Part shown: in pieces, positions 1 through 7,543 of the stretch
Numbering within the stretch: position 1 is the first letter of the stretch
How the letters are laid out: every line of letters starts with the position of its first letter
Assembly: GCA_016930155.1 (NCBI GenBank)
Contig: JAFGHL010000096.1
Span: forward strand, 1-39,146
Length of the DNA stretch: 39,146 nucleotides
Direction of reading: 5' to 3'
Origin: Dehalococcoidia bacterium
GTDB lineage: Bacteria > Chloroflexota > Dehalococcoidia > GIF9 > UBA5629
Made by a program: the position numbers and the translations under genes
Notes under the pieces: model-generated
Told to the model about the DNA's origin: nothing
The model's input: the letters and a program-made list of their open reading frames with translations, nothing else
Databases searched by the model: none

Positions 1-1
1 A

Positions 2-382
2 TCAGGCAAGGTACGCGTTGGCCGTGACGGGGCGAACATTGTTCTGGAATACACCTGCGGGGACAAAACCCAGACAATGGTCATGCCTTGGGACGCGGCC
101 CTTGAGGTGGCCAGGGCGCTGACTGCAAGGGCCAGAGAGGTGGAGACGGACGTCAAGGCGGGGAAAATCATCAATGACCAGGCTCTGTTAGTGAGGCTGG
201 GGATTCCCCTGGGGCTTTCAAACAATCCCAATATCCAGAAAGAAGCTCACCACGCCGCGCAGTTTGACGACAAACTCAGAAAATACATCACAGGTTCAAG
301 GGTCCAGGGAATACCCAGTGATGAAATGGTAGGTACACCTGTATTAATAACGCATAAACCGAAGGAGGTTAATCATGGCTAA
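2..382 (+). CDS. Phage protein, C-terminal part (5' end outside window)
   Basis: The reading frame is open from the first full codon of the window and its true start lies to the left; ATG codons at 77 and 83 are internal candidates only. About 126 residues are visible, without membrane segments. The visible part starts with a beta-rich stretch (GRDGANIVLEYTCGDKTQT) followed by a helical region (DAALEVARALTARAREVE). The stop overlaps the start of the next gene by 8 bases, so the two are probably translationally coupled. I do not recognise the family. Its position ahead of tail-fibre genes suggests a small structural or accessory tail protein. Confidence 0.7.
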   Translation, partial: SGKVRVGRDGANIVLEYTCGDKTQTMVMPWDAALEVARALTARAREVETDVKAGKIINDQALLVRLGIPLGLSNNPNIQKEAHHAAQFDDKLRKYITGSRVQGIPSDEMVGTPVLITHKPKEVNHG

Positions 383-584
383 AACATATTCAGCAAGCTA
401 CGAAGATATGACCATATCCGAACTCGAAGCCGCGAAGGCCAAGCTCGAAGTACAGAAAGAGGAAATCCGGGCCGAGCAGAAAATCATCGTGAGCATGATC
501 AACCGCAAGATTGCGGAGAAGAAGCTCTCAGACATGACCGACGCGGAGAAGGACGCAATAAAGCAAGTTATAGGCAAAAGCTAA
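375..584 (+). CDS. Small coiled-coil phage protein
   Basis: This 69-residue acidic/basic protein is almost entirely helical by composition, with a heptad-like stretch from about residue 14 to 50 (SELEAAKAKLEVQKEEIRAE). The start ATG is preceded by an excellent ribosome-binding site (GGAGG, 367-371 region, spacing about 7) that lies inside the end of the preceding gene. No signal peptide or membrane segment is seen. It is followed by a 21-base gap before the DUF2341 gene. Family not recognised; a small scaffold or chaperone-like tail protein is possible but only by position. Confidence 0.75.
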   Translation: MAKTYSASYEDMTISELEAAKAKLEVQKEEIRAEQKIIVSMINRKIAEKKLSDMTDAEKDAIKQVIGKS

Positions 585-605
585 TCCCCGCTATGAGGTA
601 ATTAG

Positions 606-2012
606 ATGGCTTGGTTAACTGGTTGGACTTATAGAAAAGCTATAACGATAGCGCATTCGGATGACGGTGCCCAGACTGATTACCAGATCAAACTTCTGGT
701 AGGGGAATCATCCGGCGCCACGGGCGAGCAGGTGGACTGCGCCGGGCATGTGCTCAGCTCGTTCAATGACCTTCGCTTCACCACTGCTGACGGCGAGACC
801 CTATGCCCTTACTGGATTGAATCTATCACTGGAGCTACGCCCAACCAGTTAGCCACAGTTTGGGTCAAAATTCCTTCAATTGCTGCGCATCCAGATGATA
901 CTACGATCTATATGTACTATGGGAACGCGGGAGCGAGCGCAGCAAGTAGCGGGGCAAATACTTTCATTACTTTTGATGATTTTGAGCGTGGCAATAATGA
1001 TGACACAATAGGGGGTTCATGGACGGAATCAGTCGCCCATGTCCACATATCGACTGACCACGCATATGGGGGCACACGGTCTGCTAAATGGGTAGGGTCG
1101 GCACTAATACCAGAGGCCAATATTGCCGTATCTCCGTCTTCATCGCAAGCTATAAGATTCCGAGTATGGAAAGAGGACGCGGCAGCTATGCACATGAAGC
1201 ACGGGAACGGCGCGAAAGTCGTTTATCCCTACTTTGAAGCTGACGAAGACATTATGTACTTCGATGGTGCAGCTAAAGACACCGGTGACAACATAACACC
1301 GGATAATTGGCAGTTATTTGAACTAAGAAATTTCAATTTTACTGCTGGCACATTCGATATATATTACAACGGGGCAGAGATACAGGCTGCCGCTGGAATG
1401 TGGACATACGCAGGCTTCAATGGTGTTTTATCTATAAATAATCCTTCTCAGAGTGTGGGTGTAGATATATATGTAGATGATTTCCTTGTCCGCAAATTTA
1501 CTGCCAATGAGCCCGCCTTCGCAAGCGCTGGGATAGAAGGCGTGTCATTATTCCCCAGTGGCATAGCAACAGCCGAAGCGATAGGGAGTCATAATTTAGC
1601 CTATCTTCAGACACTATTACCTGATGCCATAATCTCAGCAGAAGCGCTGGGAAATTCTAAACTTATTCTGTTCCTTCTGCCGTCTGCCATAGACTCAGGG
1701 GAAGCCATCGGCAATCCAGTCCTTGAATTATTTATTTTGCCCTCGGCTATTTTAACCGCAGAAGTAGTCGGCGATCCCGCACTGGGTAAATATCGTCTTG
1801 CGGGTTCGGTTACATTATTAGGTGTCGGAGTCTCAGGAGCCATCATAAGAGCCCTCAACCAGGTCACGGGTGAATGCGCTGAAGCCACGACCGATATAGA
1901 TGGTAATTATATGATCGTGTTACAGGCTAACGATGCTCATCATATCGCCGTTGAATATGAGAACGGACAAAAATATAACGCTCTTTCAAAGTGGGATGTG
2001 ATACCGGCATGA
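606..2012 (+). CDS. Phage tail/fibre protein: DUF2341 domain, ConA-like region, 20-aa repeats, carboxypeptidase-regulatory-like C-terminus
   Basis: The 468-residue product starts with a DUF2341-type domain (about residues 5-125; WTYRKAITI, then LRFTTADG and IYMYYGNAGA), a module found in phage and surface proteins. Residues 125-300 resemble a concanavalin-like jelly-roll (FDDFERGN, ending VDDFLVRKF). Residues 315-395 are four copies of a 20-residue repeat of the form LLPSAIxSxEAxGNPxL, and residues 396-468 look like a carboxypeptidase-regulatory/beta-sandwich domain (GSVTLLGVGVSGAIIRALN, TTDIDGNYMI). Start ATG follows GAGG at 8 bases. The stop overlaps the next start as ATGA. Together this points to an adhesive distal tail component that contacts the host surface; the receptor is unknown. 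Confidence 0.8.
   Translation: MAWLTGWTYRKAITIAHSDDGAQTDYQIKLLVGESSGATGEQVDCAGHVLSSFNDLRFTTADGETLCPYWIESITGATPNQLATVWVKIPSIAAHPDDTTIYMYYGNAGASAASSGANTFITFDDFERGNNDDTIGGSWTESVAHVHISTDHAYGGTRSAKWVGSALIPEANIAVSPSSSQAIRFRVWKEDAAAMHMKHGNGAKVVYPYFEADEDIMYFDGAAKDTGDNITPDNWQLFELRNFNFTAGTFDIYYNGAEIQAAAGMWTYAGFNGVLSINNPSQSVGVDIYVDDFLVRKFTANEPAFASAGIEGVSLFPSGIATAEAIGSHNLAYLQTLLPDAIISAEALGNSKLILFLLPSAIDSGEAIGNPVLELFILPSAILTAEVVGDPALGKYRLAGSVTLLGVGVSGAIIRALNQVTGECAEATTDIDGNYMIVLQANDAHHIAVEYENGQKYNALSKWDVIPA
1548..1790 (+). repeat. Four tandem 20-residue coding repeats
   Basis: Residues about 315-395 of the DUF2341 protein contain four units with the core PS(G/A)IxSxEAxG followed by a hydrophobic tail of about eight residues. 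The nucleotide sequences have diverged, so this is an old protein-level repeat, not a recent DNA duplication. Confidence 0.8.
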
Positions 2013-2977
2013 CTACTCAGGTATTATACCCAGAGGGAATATCTACACGCATACCCAAACACGATGAAGTCGATTTTTTTCTGCGTGAATATACGGTCCC
2101 GGCCGGCGATGTCGACTTCGTTTTAGAGAGATACGCCGAGGAGAAATTCGGCAATTCCAAATTAAGCTTCGGGCTTTATCCTTCCGGGGTGACCACAGAG
2201 GAATCATTCGGTGCTGCGGTAATAGAGTTTTACCTGGGGCCCACAGGGATTGTCTCGGCGGAAGAGGTCGGGGCTCCACAGCTTAACCTTATTCTAAGGA
2301 TGATCGGCCTGCCCTCGGCGGAAACGTTCGGCTACGCCACGATGGTTATCTTCGTGACAGGAGCCATGGGTATCCCCTCAGAGGAATCCGTGAGTGAGCC
2401 GGTGATGATGGTCAAGATTCACCCTTCAGGGATTGTCACCCAGGAAGCGCTCGGAACCCCTCAGCTGAATTTCAGGCTTTTGATGCAGGCCATAGCGTCT
2501 GCGGAAGCGTTCGGGAACTTAAAACTCGGGTTATATCTCTTGCCATCGGGGATCGCCTCAGGGGAGGCCATGGGCTCGCCGATGGTCAAGCATATACTGG
2601 GCCCCAGCGGGATCTTGTCGGGCGAGGCCCTGGGCGTCCCGCAGGTCAACTTTATTTTGCTGCCTGTGGGAGTAGTGAGCGCCGAAGCTTTCGGTAGCAT
2701 GGTTGTCACCAAGCCCCTACTTTATATCCAAAAATATACGATCGAGGTACACGACTCAGCAGGGAACCTCTTAGCCATCTTGAAGGACACTTACGGTATT
2801 TCGTTAGAGGAGAGAATAAACGAATCCCCGGTATTGACTTTCCTAACTAATCCCAGCGATACCAAGCTTGCATACATAACCCGCGCCAACGAAATCTGGG
2901 TGAGAGACGTGGAGAACGATATTGTGATCACCAAAACGCGACTTGCGAGACGAGATGATGATCGAAACGCGAATTGA
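2009..2977 (+). CDS. Phage tail protein with nine 20-aa repeats and N-terminal part of a tail-endopeptidase-like domain
   Basis: The ATG at 2009 overlaps the previous stop (ATGA), which makes it a better start than the upstream GTG at 1991; the product is then 322 residues. Residues about 56-236 are nine near-regular units of 20 residues (core LxPSGIxSxEAxGxPxL), the same family as in the preceding protein. The last 80 residues (IQKYTIEVHDSAGNLLAIL to EIWVRDVENDIVITKTRL) look like the start of a phage tail protein of the Prophage_tail type, where a short beta domain leads directly into the domain found in the next reading frame. The frame ends 35 bases inside the next one. A frameshift joining the two is likely. 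Confidence 0.75.
   Translation: MTTQVLYPEGISTRIPKHDEVDFFLREYTVPAGDVDFVLERYAEEKFGNSKLSFGLYPSGVTTEESFGAAVIEFYLGPTGIVSAEEVGAPQLNLILRMIGLPSAETFGYATMVIFVTGAMGIPSEESVSEPVMMVKIHPSGIVTQEALGTPQLNFRLLMQAIASAEAFGNLKLGLYLLPSGIASGEAMGSPMVKHILGPSGILSGEALGVPQVNFILLPVGVVSAEAFGSMVVTKPLLYIQKYTIEVHDSAGNLLAILKDTYGISLEERINESPVLTFLTNPSDTKLAYITRANEIWVRDVENDIVITKTRLARRDDDRNAN
2174..2716 (+). repeat. Nine tandem 20-residue coding repeats
   Basis: Nine units of 20 residues (one of 21) follow each other without gaps. Typical units contain PSGIASGEAMGSP or AIASAEAFGN. The strict 60-base period and conserved Glu-Ala and Gly positions suggest a repeating beta-strand fibre or solenoid. They continue the repeats of the upstream gene. 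Confidence 0.85.
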
Positions 2978-4598
2978 CGCAAAAGGATTTTTGTCCCAGC
3001 TCGCCGATGAAGTCGTCCAGGATTACACGGCTGAAGATTTAACCATCACCGAATTAGTGACTGAACTGTTAGCGTTCCAGGTGAATCTCAACCCTATCAC
3101 CGTGGGCACCATCGAGCCGACCGTCACACGTTCAATACAGATTCAGGAAGACTATCTTTTAAACGTCCTGAAAACCCTGAGGGACACAGTAGGAGGGTAT
3201 ATCTCGGTCGACAACGACCGTAAATTGAACTGGCTGAACGACATCGGCGAAGACAAAGGCCAGCAGATACGCTACAACAAGAACATAGTTGGAATCCACC
3301 GCTCGATGGATTTCGACAATTTCGGGAATCGGCTTTACTGCTACGGAGCTGGAGAAGGAACGGCCCGGATCAAGCTCTCCGATGTGCAGACCGAGGACTA
3401 CGTTGAAGACGTCCCCTCTCAGGGAACCTACGGCGTGTGTATCCGCAAACTCACAGAGAGATCAATCACACACCCCGATACTCTCTTAGCCTGGGCGAAC
3501 CTTAAATTAGAGGAGATGAAGACCCCTCATTGCACTTACACAGTCGACATGGTTTACCTGTCCGCGATAGGGTGGGATTTCGAAACTCTACAATTAGGAA
3601 GCTACGTTAAGGTCATCGACGAAGACCTGGGCATAGACATCAACGCGAGGATCGTCAGGTTTGTCCGGGATTTGAGTAACCCCAAAAACGTCAAGGTGGA
3701 AATCTCCAACCCCGGTAAGGATATCGTAGACACCTTAAATGAGACCTACGATGATCAACAATTGCAGAAATCCCTCGCCACGAAGATCGGCGCCGGGCAA
3801 GTTGTGGTTTTGGGCGAATTCACGGTCGTAGACTGGCTGACAGCCGGGACTACAAACATCAAAGGTGACTACATACGGTCTGGGGTGATTCAGTCAAACA
3901 ACTGGGACGCCGCGCATGGATCGTATTATGACCTCGTGACCGGGACGTTTAAGCTCGGAGGTTCTGCAGCTCCCAAGTTAGCCTGGGACGGATCGACGTT
4001 AACAGTCTCAGGAGCTATTTATGCCACGAGCGGAGAGTTTACAGGGACGCTGAAGGTCACTAATCTTGAATCCGGTAAATCACTCACAATCTATGGAACC
4101 ATAGTAGCTGGCGGCGGAGCCGTCAAGATCAGCTCTACTGGAATAAACATTTTTGGACTGGCCAATGGGCTCACCACACGGGCCACAGAAACGGGGGCAA
4201 TTCAATGCTATGTCGGTGCAGACGGAAAGCTTTATGCTGGGGCAGGGACGGTCGTTTTATCATCTCTTGGTTTGCGGATAAACGGGCAAACGCTTAGTTT
4301 ATATGACGACTCAAATAACCTGGCTGGTTATATCTATGGCGCACCACAGGGCATGGTCATTCAAACTAATTCAAAGGCATTATCAATAGGCTACGCGGCG
4401 GTGGCGGGCGATTACGGAAATATTATAACGATAATGTTTGATGAGATTGATTTGATATCGTGCAAATATATGGATTTGCCCCGTCAATCATCAGCCCCTA
4501 CAGGCGCAGAGGGTAGGATGTACTATGATACAACCTATCATACTCCTATGTGTTATTGTGGTTCACCTTTGTACTGGAGGCCCATGGTAGCAGCTTAA
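2943..4598 (+). CDS. Phage tail-endopeptidase/tail-spike-like protein
   Basis: The frame opens at a TTG (2943), with ATGs at 2955 and 2958; none has a convincing ribosome-binding site, consistent with the N-terminus being supplied by the previous gene through a frameshift. The first 280 residues (FLSQLADEVVQDY, LLNVLKTLRDTVGGYISVD, LNWLNDIG, KVEISNPGKDIVDTLNE) have the layout of Prophage_tail-type minor structural proteins. Residues about 280-551 are a Gly/Thr/Ser-rich beta region typical of fibre shafts (LAWDGSTLTVSGAIYATSG), ending in a compact domain (RQSSAPTGAEGRMYYDT) often seen at fibre tips. No catalytic residues can be assigned with confidence. Probable role: distal tail hub or receptor-binding fibre. 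Confidence 0.75.
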   Translation: MRDEMMIETRIDAKGFLSQLADEVVQDYTAEDLTITELVTELLAFQVNLNPITVGTIEPTVTRSIQIQEDYLLNVLKTLRDTVGGYISVDNDRKLNWLNDIGEDKGQQIRYNKNIVGIHRSMDFDNFGNRLYCYGAGEGTARIKLSDVQTEDYVEDVPSQGTYGVCIRKLTERSITHPDTLLAWANLKLEEMKTPHCTYTVDMVYLSAIGWDFETLQLGSYVKVIDEDLGIDINARIVRFVRDLSNPKNVKVEISNPGKDIVDTLNETYDDQQLQKSLATKIGAGQVVVLGEFTVVDWLTAGTTNIKGDYIRSGVIQSNNWDAAHGSYYDLVTGTFKLGGSAAPKLAWDGSTLTVSGAIYATSGEFTGTLKVTNLESGKSLTIYGTIVAGGGAVKISSTGINIFGLANGLTTRATETGAIQCYVGADGKLYAGAGTVVLSSLGLRINGQTLSLYDDSNNLAGYIYGAPQGMVIQTNSKALSIGYAAVAGDYGNIITIMFDEIDLISCKYMDLPRQSSAPTGAEGRMYYDTTYHTPMCYCGSPLYWRPMVAA

Positions 4599-4666
4599 AA
4601 GACGGCAATAACGCAACTGGACAGCGGATACGTAAAGGGTATATGATAGAAATAGAGGTGTGGAAG

Positions 4667-4972
4667 ATGAGAATATTATTAGCGATTGTCCTTGCTCTAA
4701 CCTTGCTGGGTATCACCGGAGTTCAGGCCAGCAACATCCCGCTTACATATGATCCAGATACCAATATCCTGACCGTTACATCGCAGGAATTTAAGGTGCT
4801 GGAATACACACCTACTTCGATCAAGGTTCAATACCTCGCCGGAGGATTGTACGCCCGGCCAGGTGAACCGCCCGGCCCGACCAATCCCTACTACCCCTGC
4901 ATAACAACGTTCAGATCGTCTGGTTTCCAGTGGGAAAAGGACGCAGTAGACCTGGTTAATAACAGAGAATAA
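4667..4972 (+). CDS. Small exported protein in phage tail/lysis region
   Basis: The 101-residue product begins with a clear signal peptide (MRILLAIVLALTLLGITGVQA, cleavage probably after QA), so the mature protein acts outside the membrane. ATG 4667 is chosen over upstream in-frame codons because it directly precedes the signal peptide and follows GAGGTG. The mature part is about 80 residues with a beta-type start (IPLTYDPDTNILTVTSQEF) and ends near VDLVNNRE. A rho-independent terminator follows within 20 bases, closing the tail-gene transcript. Family not recognised. Confidence 0.6.
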   Translation: MRILLAIVLALTLLGITGVQASNIPLTYDPDTNILTVTSQEFKVLEYTPTSIKVQYLAGGLYARPGEPPGPTNPYYPCITTFRSSGFQWEKDAVDLVNNRE

Positions 4973-4991
4973 CCCTGATATCCGCGATCGC

Positions 4992-5022
4992 AAAGGGGAC
5001 GCAAAAAGCGTTCCCTTTTTTA
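4992..5022 (+). terminator. Rho-independent terminator after tail genes
   Basis: Inverted repeat GGGGACGC / GCGTTCCC (4995-5002 and 5008-5015; one G-T pair) with loop AAAAA, followed by a run of six T. It ends just before the ribosome-binding site of the next gene. Confidence 0.85.
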
Positions 5023-5034
5023 TTGGAGAATTTT

Positions 5035-5205
5035 ATGGACATAAAAGAACGCCAGGGTCTTAACAAAGCCAAACTTGAAGGGATAGTCCAACGTATACAA
5101 TCCATTGATCAGGAAAAACAAGAACTTCTCCAGGAAGCCTTAAGATTGGACGGAGAGAATCGCTTATTGGACGAGCAAATTAAAGGAGCTGCCAATGACG
5201 CCTGA
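5035..5205 (+). CDS. Small coiled-coil phage protein
   Basis: A 56-residue, highly charged, helical peptide (KAKLEGIVQRIQSIDQEKQE) with a heptad pattern for most of its length. The ATG at 5035 is preferred over an in-frame TTG at 5023 because GGAG lies 6 bases upstream. Its end overlaps the next start by 11 bases. Position after a terminator and before a protein with a C-terminal membrane anchor suggests a lysis-region or accessory role; no family recognised. Confidence 0.65.
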   Translation: MDIKERQGLNKAKLEGIVQRIQSIDQEKQELLQEALRLDGENRLLDEQIKGAANDA

Positions 5206-5548
5206 AGAGATTTTATTACTCGGTAAACTTTCCGGCCAGGTGGAATCTGTCCTTGCGGGAATGGATGACCAGAAAAGAAATATCGGCAAGCTCTTTGATG
5301 GGATGGAAAAACTAAACGCGACAGTGAGCAAGCTTCCTTGTGCGGATGAAGACCGGCGGCTGGACCAGGCCGAGAAAAACATTCAAGGACTGCAGGAATG
5401 CCTCTCAGTCGAGGGAACGACCATCAGAACTGAAAAACTGAAAGGAAATATCAGCCTTCGCAACCTGGTCATAGCTATCATATGTACAGCGGCCTTTACC
5501 ACGGGTTTGAATATAGGCTTGAATCTTATCTTCACAGGAAAACCATAA
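5195..5548 (+). CDS. Phage coiled-coil protein with C-terminal membrane anchor (holin-associated or hemolysin XhlA-like type)
   Basis: The 117-residue protein has a long helical amphipathic part (residues 1-75) and one hydrophobic segment near the C-terminus (NLVIAIICTAAFTTGLNIGL, about 92-111). This layout, coiled coil followed by a single C-terminal membrane helix, is shared with XhlA-like and other small holin-partner proteins of phages. GGAG precedes the ATG at 7 bases, and the start lies inside the end of the preceding gene. The assignment to a lysis function rests on topology and position only. Confidence 0.6.
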   Translation: MTPEEILLLGKLSGQVESVLAGMDDQKRNIGKLFDGMEKLNATVSKLPCADEDRRLDQAEKNIQGLQECLSVEGTTIRTEKLKGNISLRNLVIAIICTAAFTTGLNIGLNLIFTGKP

Positions 5549-5586
5549 TGTCGCCCTGATTATTTCTCAAGAAATACTAATTAATT

Positions 5587-5619
5587 TCACTCGTAAACTA
5601 ATTGTAAATCACTCGTAAA
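5587..5619. repeat. Pair of 11-bp direct repeats
   Basis: TCACTCGTAAA occurs at 5587-5597 and 5609-5619, 22 bases apart start to start (two helical turns), in an AT-rich non-coding stretch (5549-5683) just before a terminator. It could be a protein-binding site or chance. Confidence 0.4.
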
Positions 5620-5633
5620 TACAAGTTTCTAAT

Positions 5634-5667
5634 AACCGCCCCGGAATCTTAACGGAGGCGGTTTTTC
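5634..5667 (+). terminator. Rho-independent terminator in phage lysis region
   Basis: AACCGCC (5634-5640) pairs with GGCGGTT (5657-5663) around a 16-base loop, followed by TTTTT. It separates the coiled-coil/membrane pair from the next three genes. Confidence 0.75.
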
Positions 5668-5683
5668 ATTTCATGGAGGGTAT

Positions 5684-6337
5684 ATGACAAAAGAAAATTG
5701 GACTCAGTTCGTGGTGATAGTCGCTGCTTTGATAGTGGCGATCGTCACCGCCCTGTGGCCGACCCAGGCCGGAACATGGGGACCGATCATCATTAACTAC
5801 GCGGTGCCCCTGGGATGTCTGCTGGTGGCCATCTTCTTCCCGGCCGGCAAAGCCGTGGCCAAAGTCTTTGAAATGCGCGCACGGGCAGCTTATTACAATG
5901 CTGTCAGATCCGGGGCCCTGCGGCCTGTGGCCGGATCTCTGGACAACGGCGCCCAGAACCAGGTTGACGATTTATTGAAGTCCATCTACGCGGAACTGAA
6001 AACCGACGAGATCGCTTACAAGGACGATCAGGGGAACATCGATCCGGTGCCGATAGCGCCGCGTTTAGTGCGGGATCTGGCCAATAAATGGAACGACCCG
6101 AATGAGAGCATGGCTTTCAAGCAGGTCCTCCTGCAGACTACCATCAACACGGCGTCGGCGGCTTTCAAGGCGGTCACCAATATCAACCCGCCCTCTACCT
6201 GGGCGGAGGTCGCAGCTCCGCAGACCTACTGGCTGACCCATAAGGTCGAATGCTCCATTCATAGCGCCGGGCTTTTCCACCAGGTTTTAATGCCGTTGAG
6301 AACCGCGCTGAAGATCCGGGATACCGGGAACGTCTAA
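5684..6337 (+). CDS. Phage membrane protein with two N-terminal transmembrane helices
   Basis: The 217-residue product has two hydrophobic segments at about residues 8-25 (FVVIVAALIVAIVTALW) and 34-53 (IIINYAVPLGCLLVAIFF), followed by a cytosolic or external soluble part of about 160 residues, mostly helical. GGAGG precedes the ATG at about 7 bases. Two helices close to the N-terminus resemble some holins, but the long soluble tail is unusual for one. Family not recognised. It is separated from the next gene by one base, so the two are co-translated. Confidence 0.6.
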   Translation: MTKENWTQFVVIVAALIVAIVTALWPTQAGTWGPIIINYAVPLGCLLVAIFFPAGKAVAKVFEMRARAAYYNAVRSGALRPVAGSLDNGAQNQVDDLLKSIYAELKTDEIAYKDDQGNIDPVPIAPRLVRDLANKWNDPNESMAFKQVLLQTTINTASAAFKAVTNINPPSTWAEVAAPQTYWLTHKVECSIHSAGLFHQVLMPLRTALKIRDTGNV

Positions 6338-6338
6338 A

Positions 6339-6641
6339 GTGAAATATTGGCTGATAGTTATCGGGCTGCTGGCCTTAGGGCTGGCAGCCCTTTTCTGGCC
6401 GCTACAGATTACAGACATCCTGGTTGCCGATGATGGAAATTGCCTGTGTGTCTCATGGCAAACAAATCTGCCTGCCGACTGCGAAGTCACGTTCTGTAAG
6501 GATGGCCAGTGTTATATCGCCGGCGCGGAATATGGAAGTGGGCGCTCGCATCTATTCATTGTGCCTGAGCGTAATGTAGAGAAAATTGGCATACAGGCCA
6601 CATCATACTTCAAGACTGCTTACATGGAGGTAGTCCCATGA
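6339..6641 (+). CDS. Small membrane-anchored protein with fibronectin-like fold
   Basis: The start is a GTG one base after the previous stop. Residues 3-22 form one membrane anchor or uncleaved signal (YWLIVIGLLALGLAALFWPL). The remaining 78 residues have a beta pattern (DGNCLCVSWQTNLPADCEV) reminiscent of a fibronectin type III domain, with four cysteines (CLC, C, C) that could form disulfides outside the cell. The stop overlaps the next start as ATGA. Function unknown. Confidence 0.55.
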   Translation: MKYWLIVIGLLALGLAALFWPLQITDILVADDGNCLCVSWQTNLPADCEVTFCKDGQCYIAGAEYGSGRSHLFIVPERNVEKIGIQATSYFKTAYMEVVP

Positions 6642-7411
6642 TCAGAAGCTTATCAGGCTGGGTAAAAGACATCGAGACTCCCCAGGATCTGCGGCTGAAG
6701 GACTTGTTGGCTGCCCTGCCGCCCGTGACCGTCCCTGAATCTTACCGCTGCGTCCCGGATCCGGACATCATGGACCAGGGCGGGACTTCGGAATGCGTGG
6801 CCTACGCCCACACGTTAGCGAGGTTAATCCAAGAGAGGCTTGAGGGCGCGCCTACTCCACGCTTTGACCCGCATTCTTTGTACATGGAATGCAAACGAAA
6901 TGACTTCTACCCCGGACTCGGTACGTACCCTAAGGTCTGCTGCGACATCATGCTTCATAAGGGAATGCCGGTTTCCGGCAAAGCGCCGAATTGCTGGGAC
7001 AAGCTATTCGCTCCGAAAGTCGAAGCCGGCTTTGATGGACGGTATAAACTCGGCGCTTACTGGCGCCTGACTCCGGACCTCTCGGTCGAGCAGATCAAGC
7101 AGGCCATCTTCCTTTTCGGGCCCATCACCTCGGCCTGCAACTGGGACGTTAGATGGATGAACATGCCGCTTCATTCAGTATTCCCTGATCCTTCAGGAAA
7201 ACATGACGGCGGGCATTGCGTCTGCCAGCAGGGATACAATTCTCTGGGGATCGAGTTTGACAACTCCTGGGGGAAAATCCTCTGGGGAGTCGGCGGGATT
7301 TCGACCATGCCCTGGGACATGTACATGGAATACGTCCTTAAGAGCGGAGACGTCATGAAGCTCCAGGACACCGTGACCGCAAACAAGGCTTTCCGAAGCC
7401 TTCTGAAATAA
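6638..7411 (+). CDS. Papain-like (C1 family) cysteine peptidase of the prophage
   Basis: The 257-residue protein has the papain catalytic pattern in order: Gln47 in the oxyanion hole and Cys53 (DQGGTSECVAYA), His193 (DGGHCVCQQGY), Asn209 in DNSWG. These match the Q-C-H-N tetrad of C1 peptidases, and the NSW-G motif is diagnostic. There is no signal peptide, so the enzyme acts in the cytosol, in the virion, or after holin release. It lies at the end of the late gene run, just before a strong terminator, which is where an endolysin often sits; no amidase or muramidase is seen. It may therefore cleave peptide cross-links, process virion proteins or cut host surface protein. The substrate is inference. 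Confidence 0.8.
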   Translation: MIRSLSGWVKDIETPQDLRLKDLLAALPPVTVPESYRCVPDPDIMDQGGTSECVAYAHTLARLIQERLEGAPTPRFDPHSLYMECKRNDFYPGLGTYPKVCCDIMLHKGMPVSGKAPNCWDKLFAPKVEAGFDGRYKLGAYWRLTPDLSVEQIKQAIFLFGPITSACNWDVRWMNMPLHSVFPDPSGKHDGGHCVCQQGYNSLGIEFDNSWGKILWGVGGISTMPWDMYMEYVLKSGDVMKLQDTVTANKAFRSLLK

Positions 7412-7423
7412 ATATTCCTCCAG

Positions 7424-7458
7424 CGCCCTGCCGGACTGACCACCTGGCAGGGCGTTTT
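7424..7458 (+). terminator. Rho-independent terminator at end of phage late genes
   Basis: Perfect 9-bp inverted repeat CGCCCTGCC / GGCAGGGCG (7424-7432 and 7446-7454), 13-base loop, then TTTT and further T-rich sequence. It lies between the converging peptidase and integrase genes. Confidence 0.85.
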
Positions 7459-7543
7459 CTGCGTTTTTGGCTGGCAAAATTACCGGATAATATGCCAACT
7501 TAGCTTCAATAATTGCTGAAAAAGCCCGGCTTGCGAAAATGCA

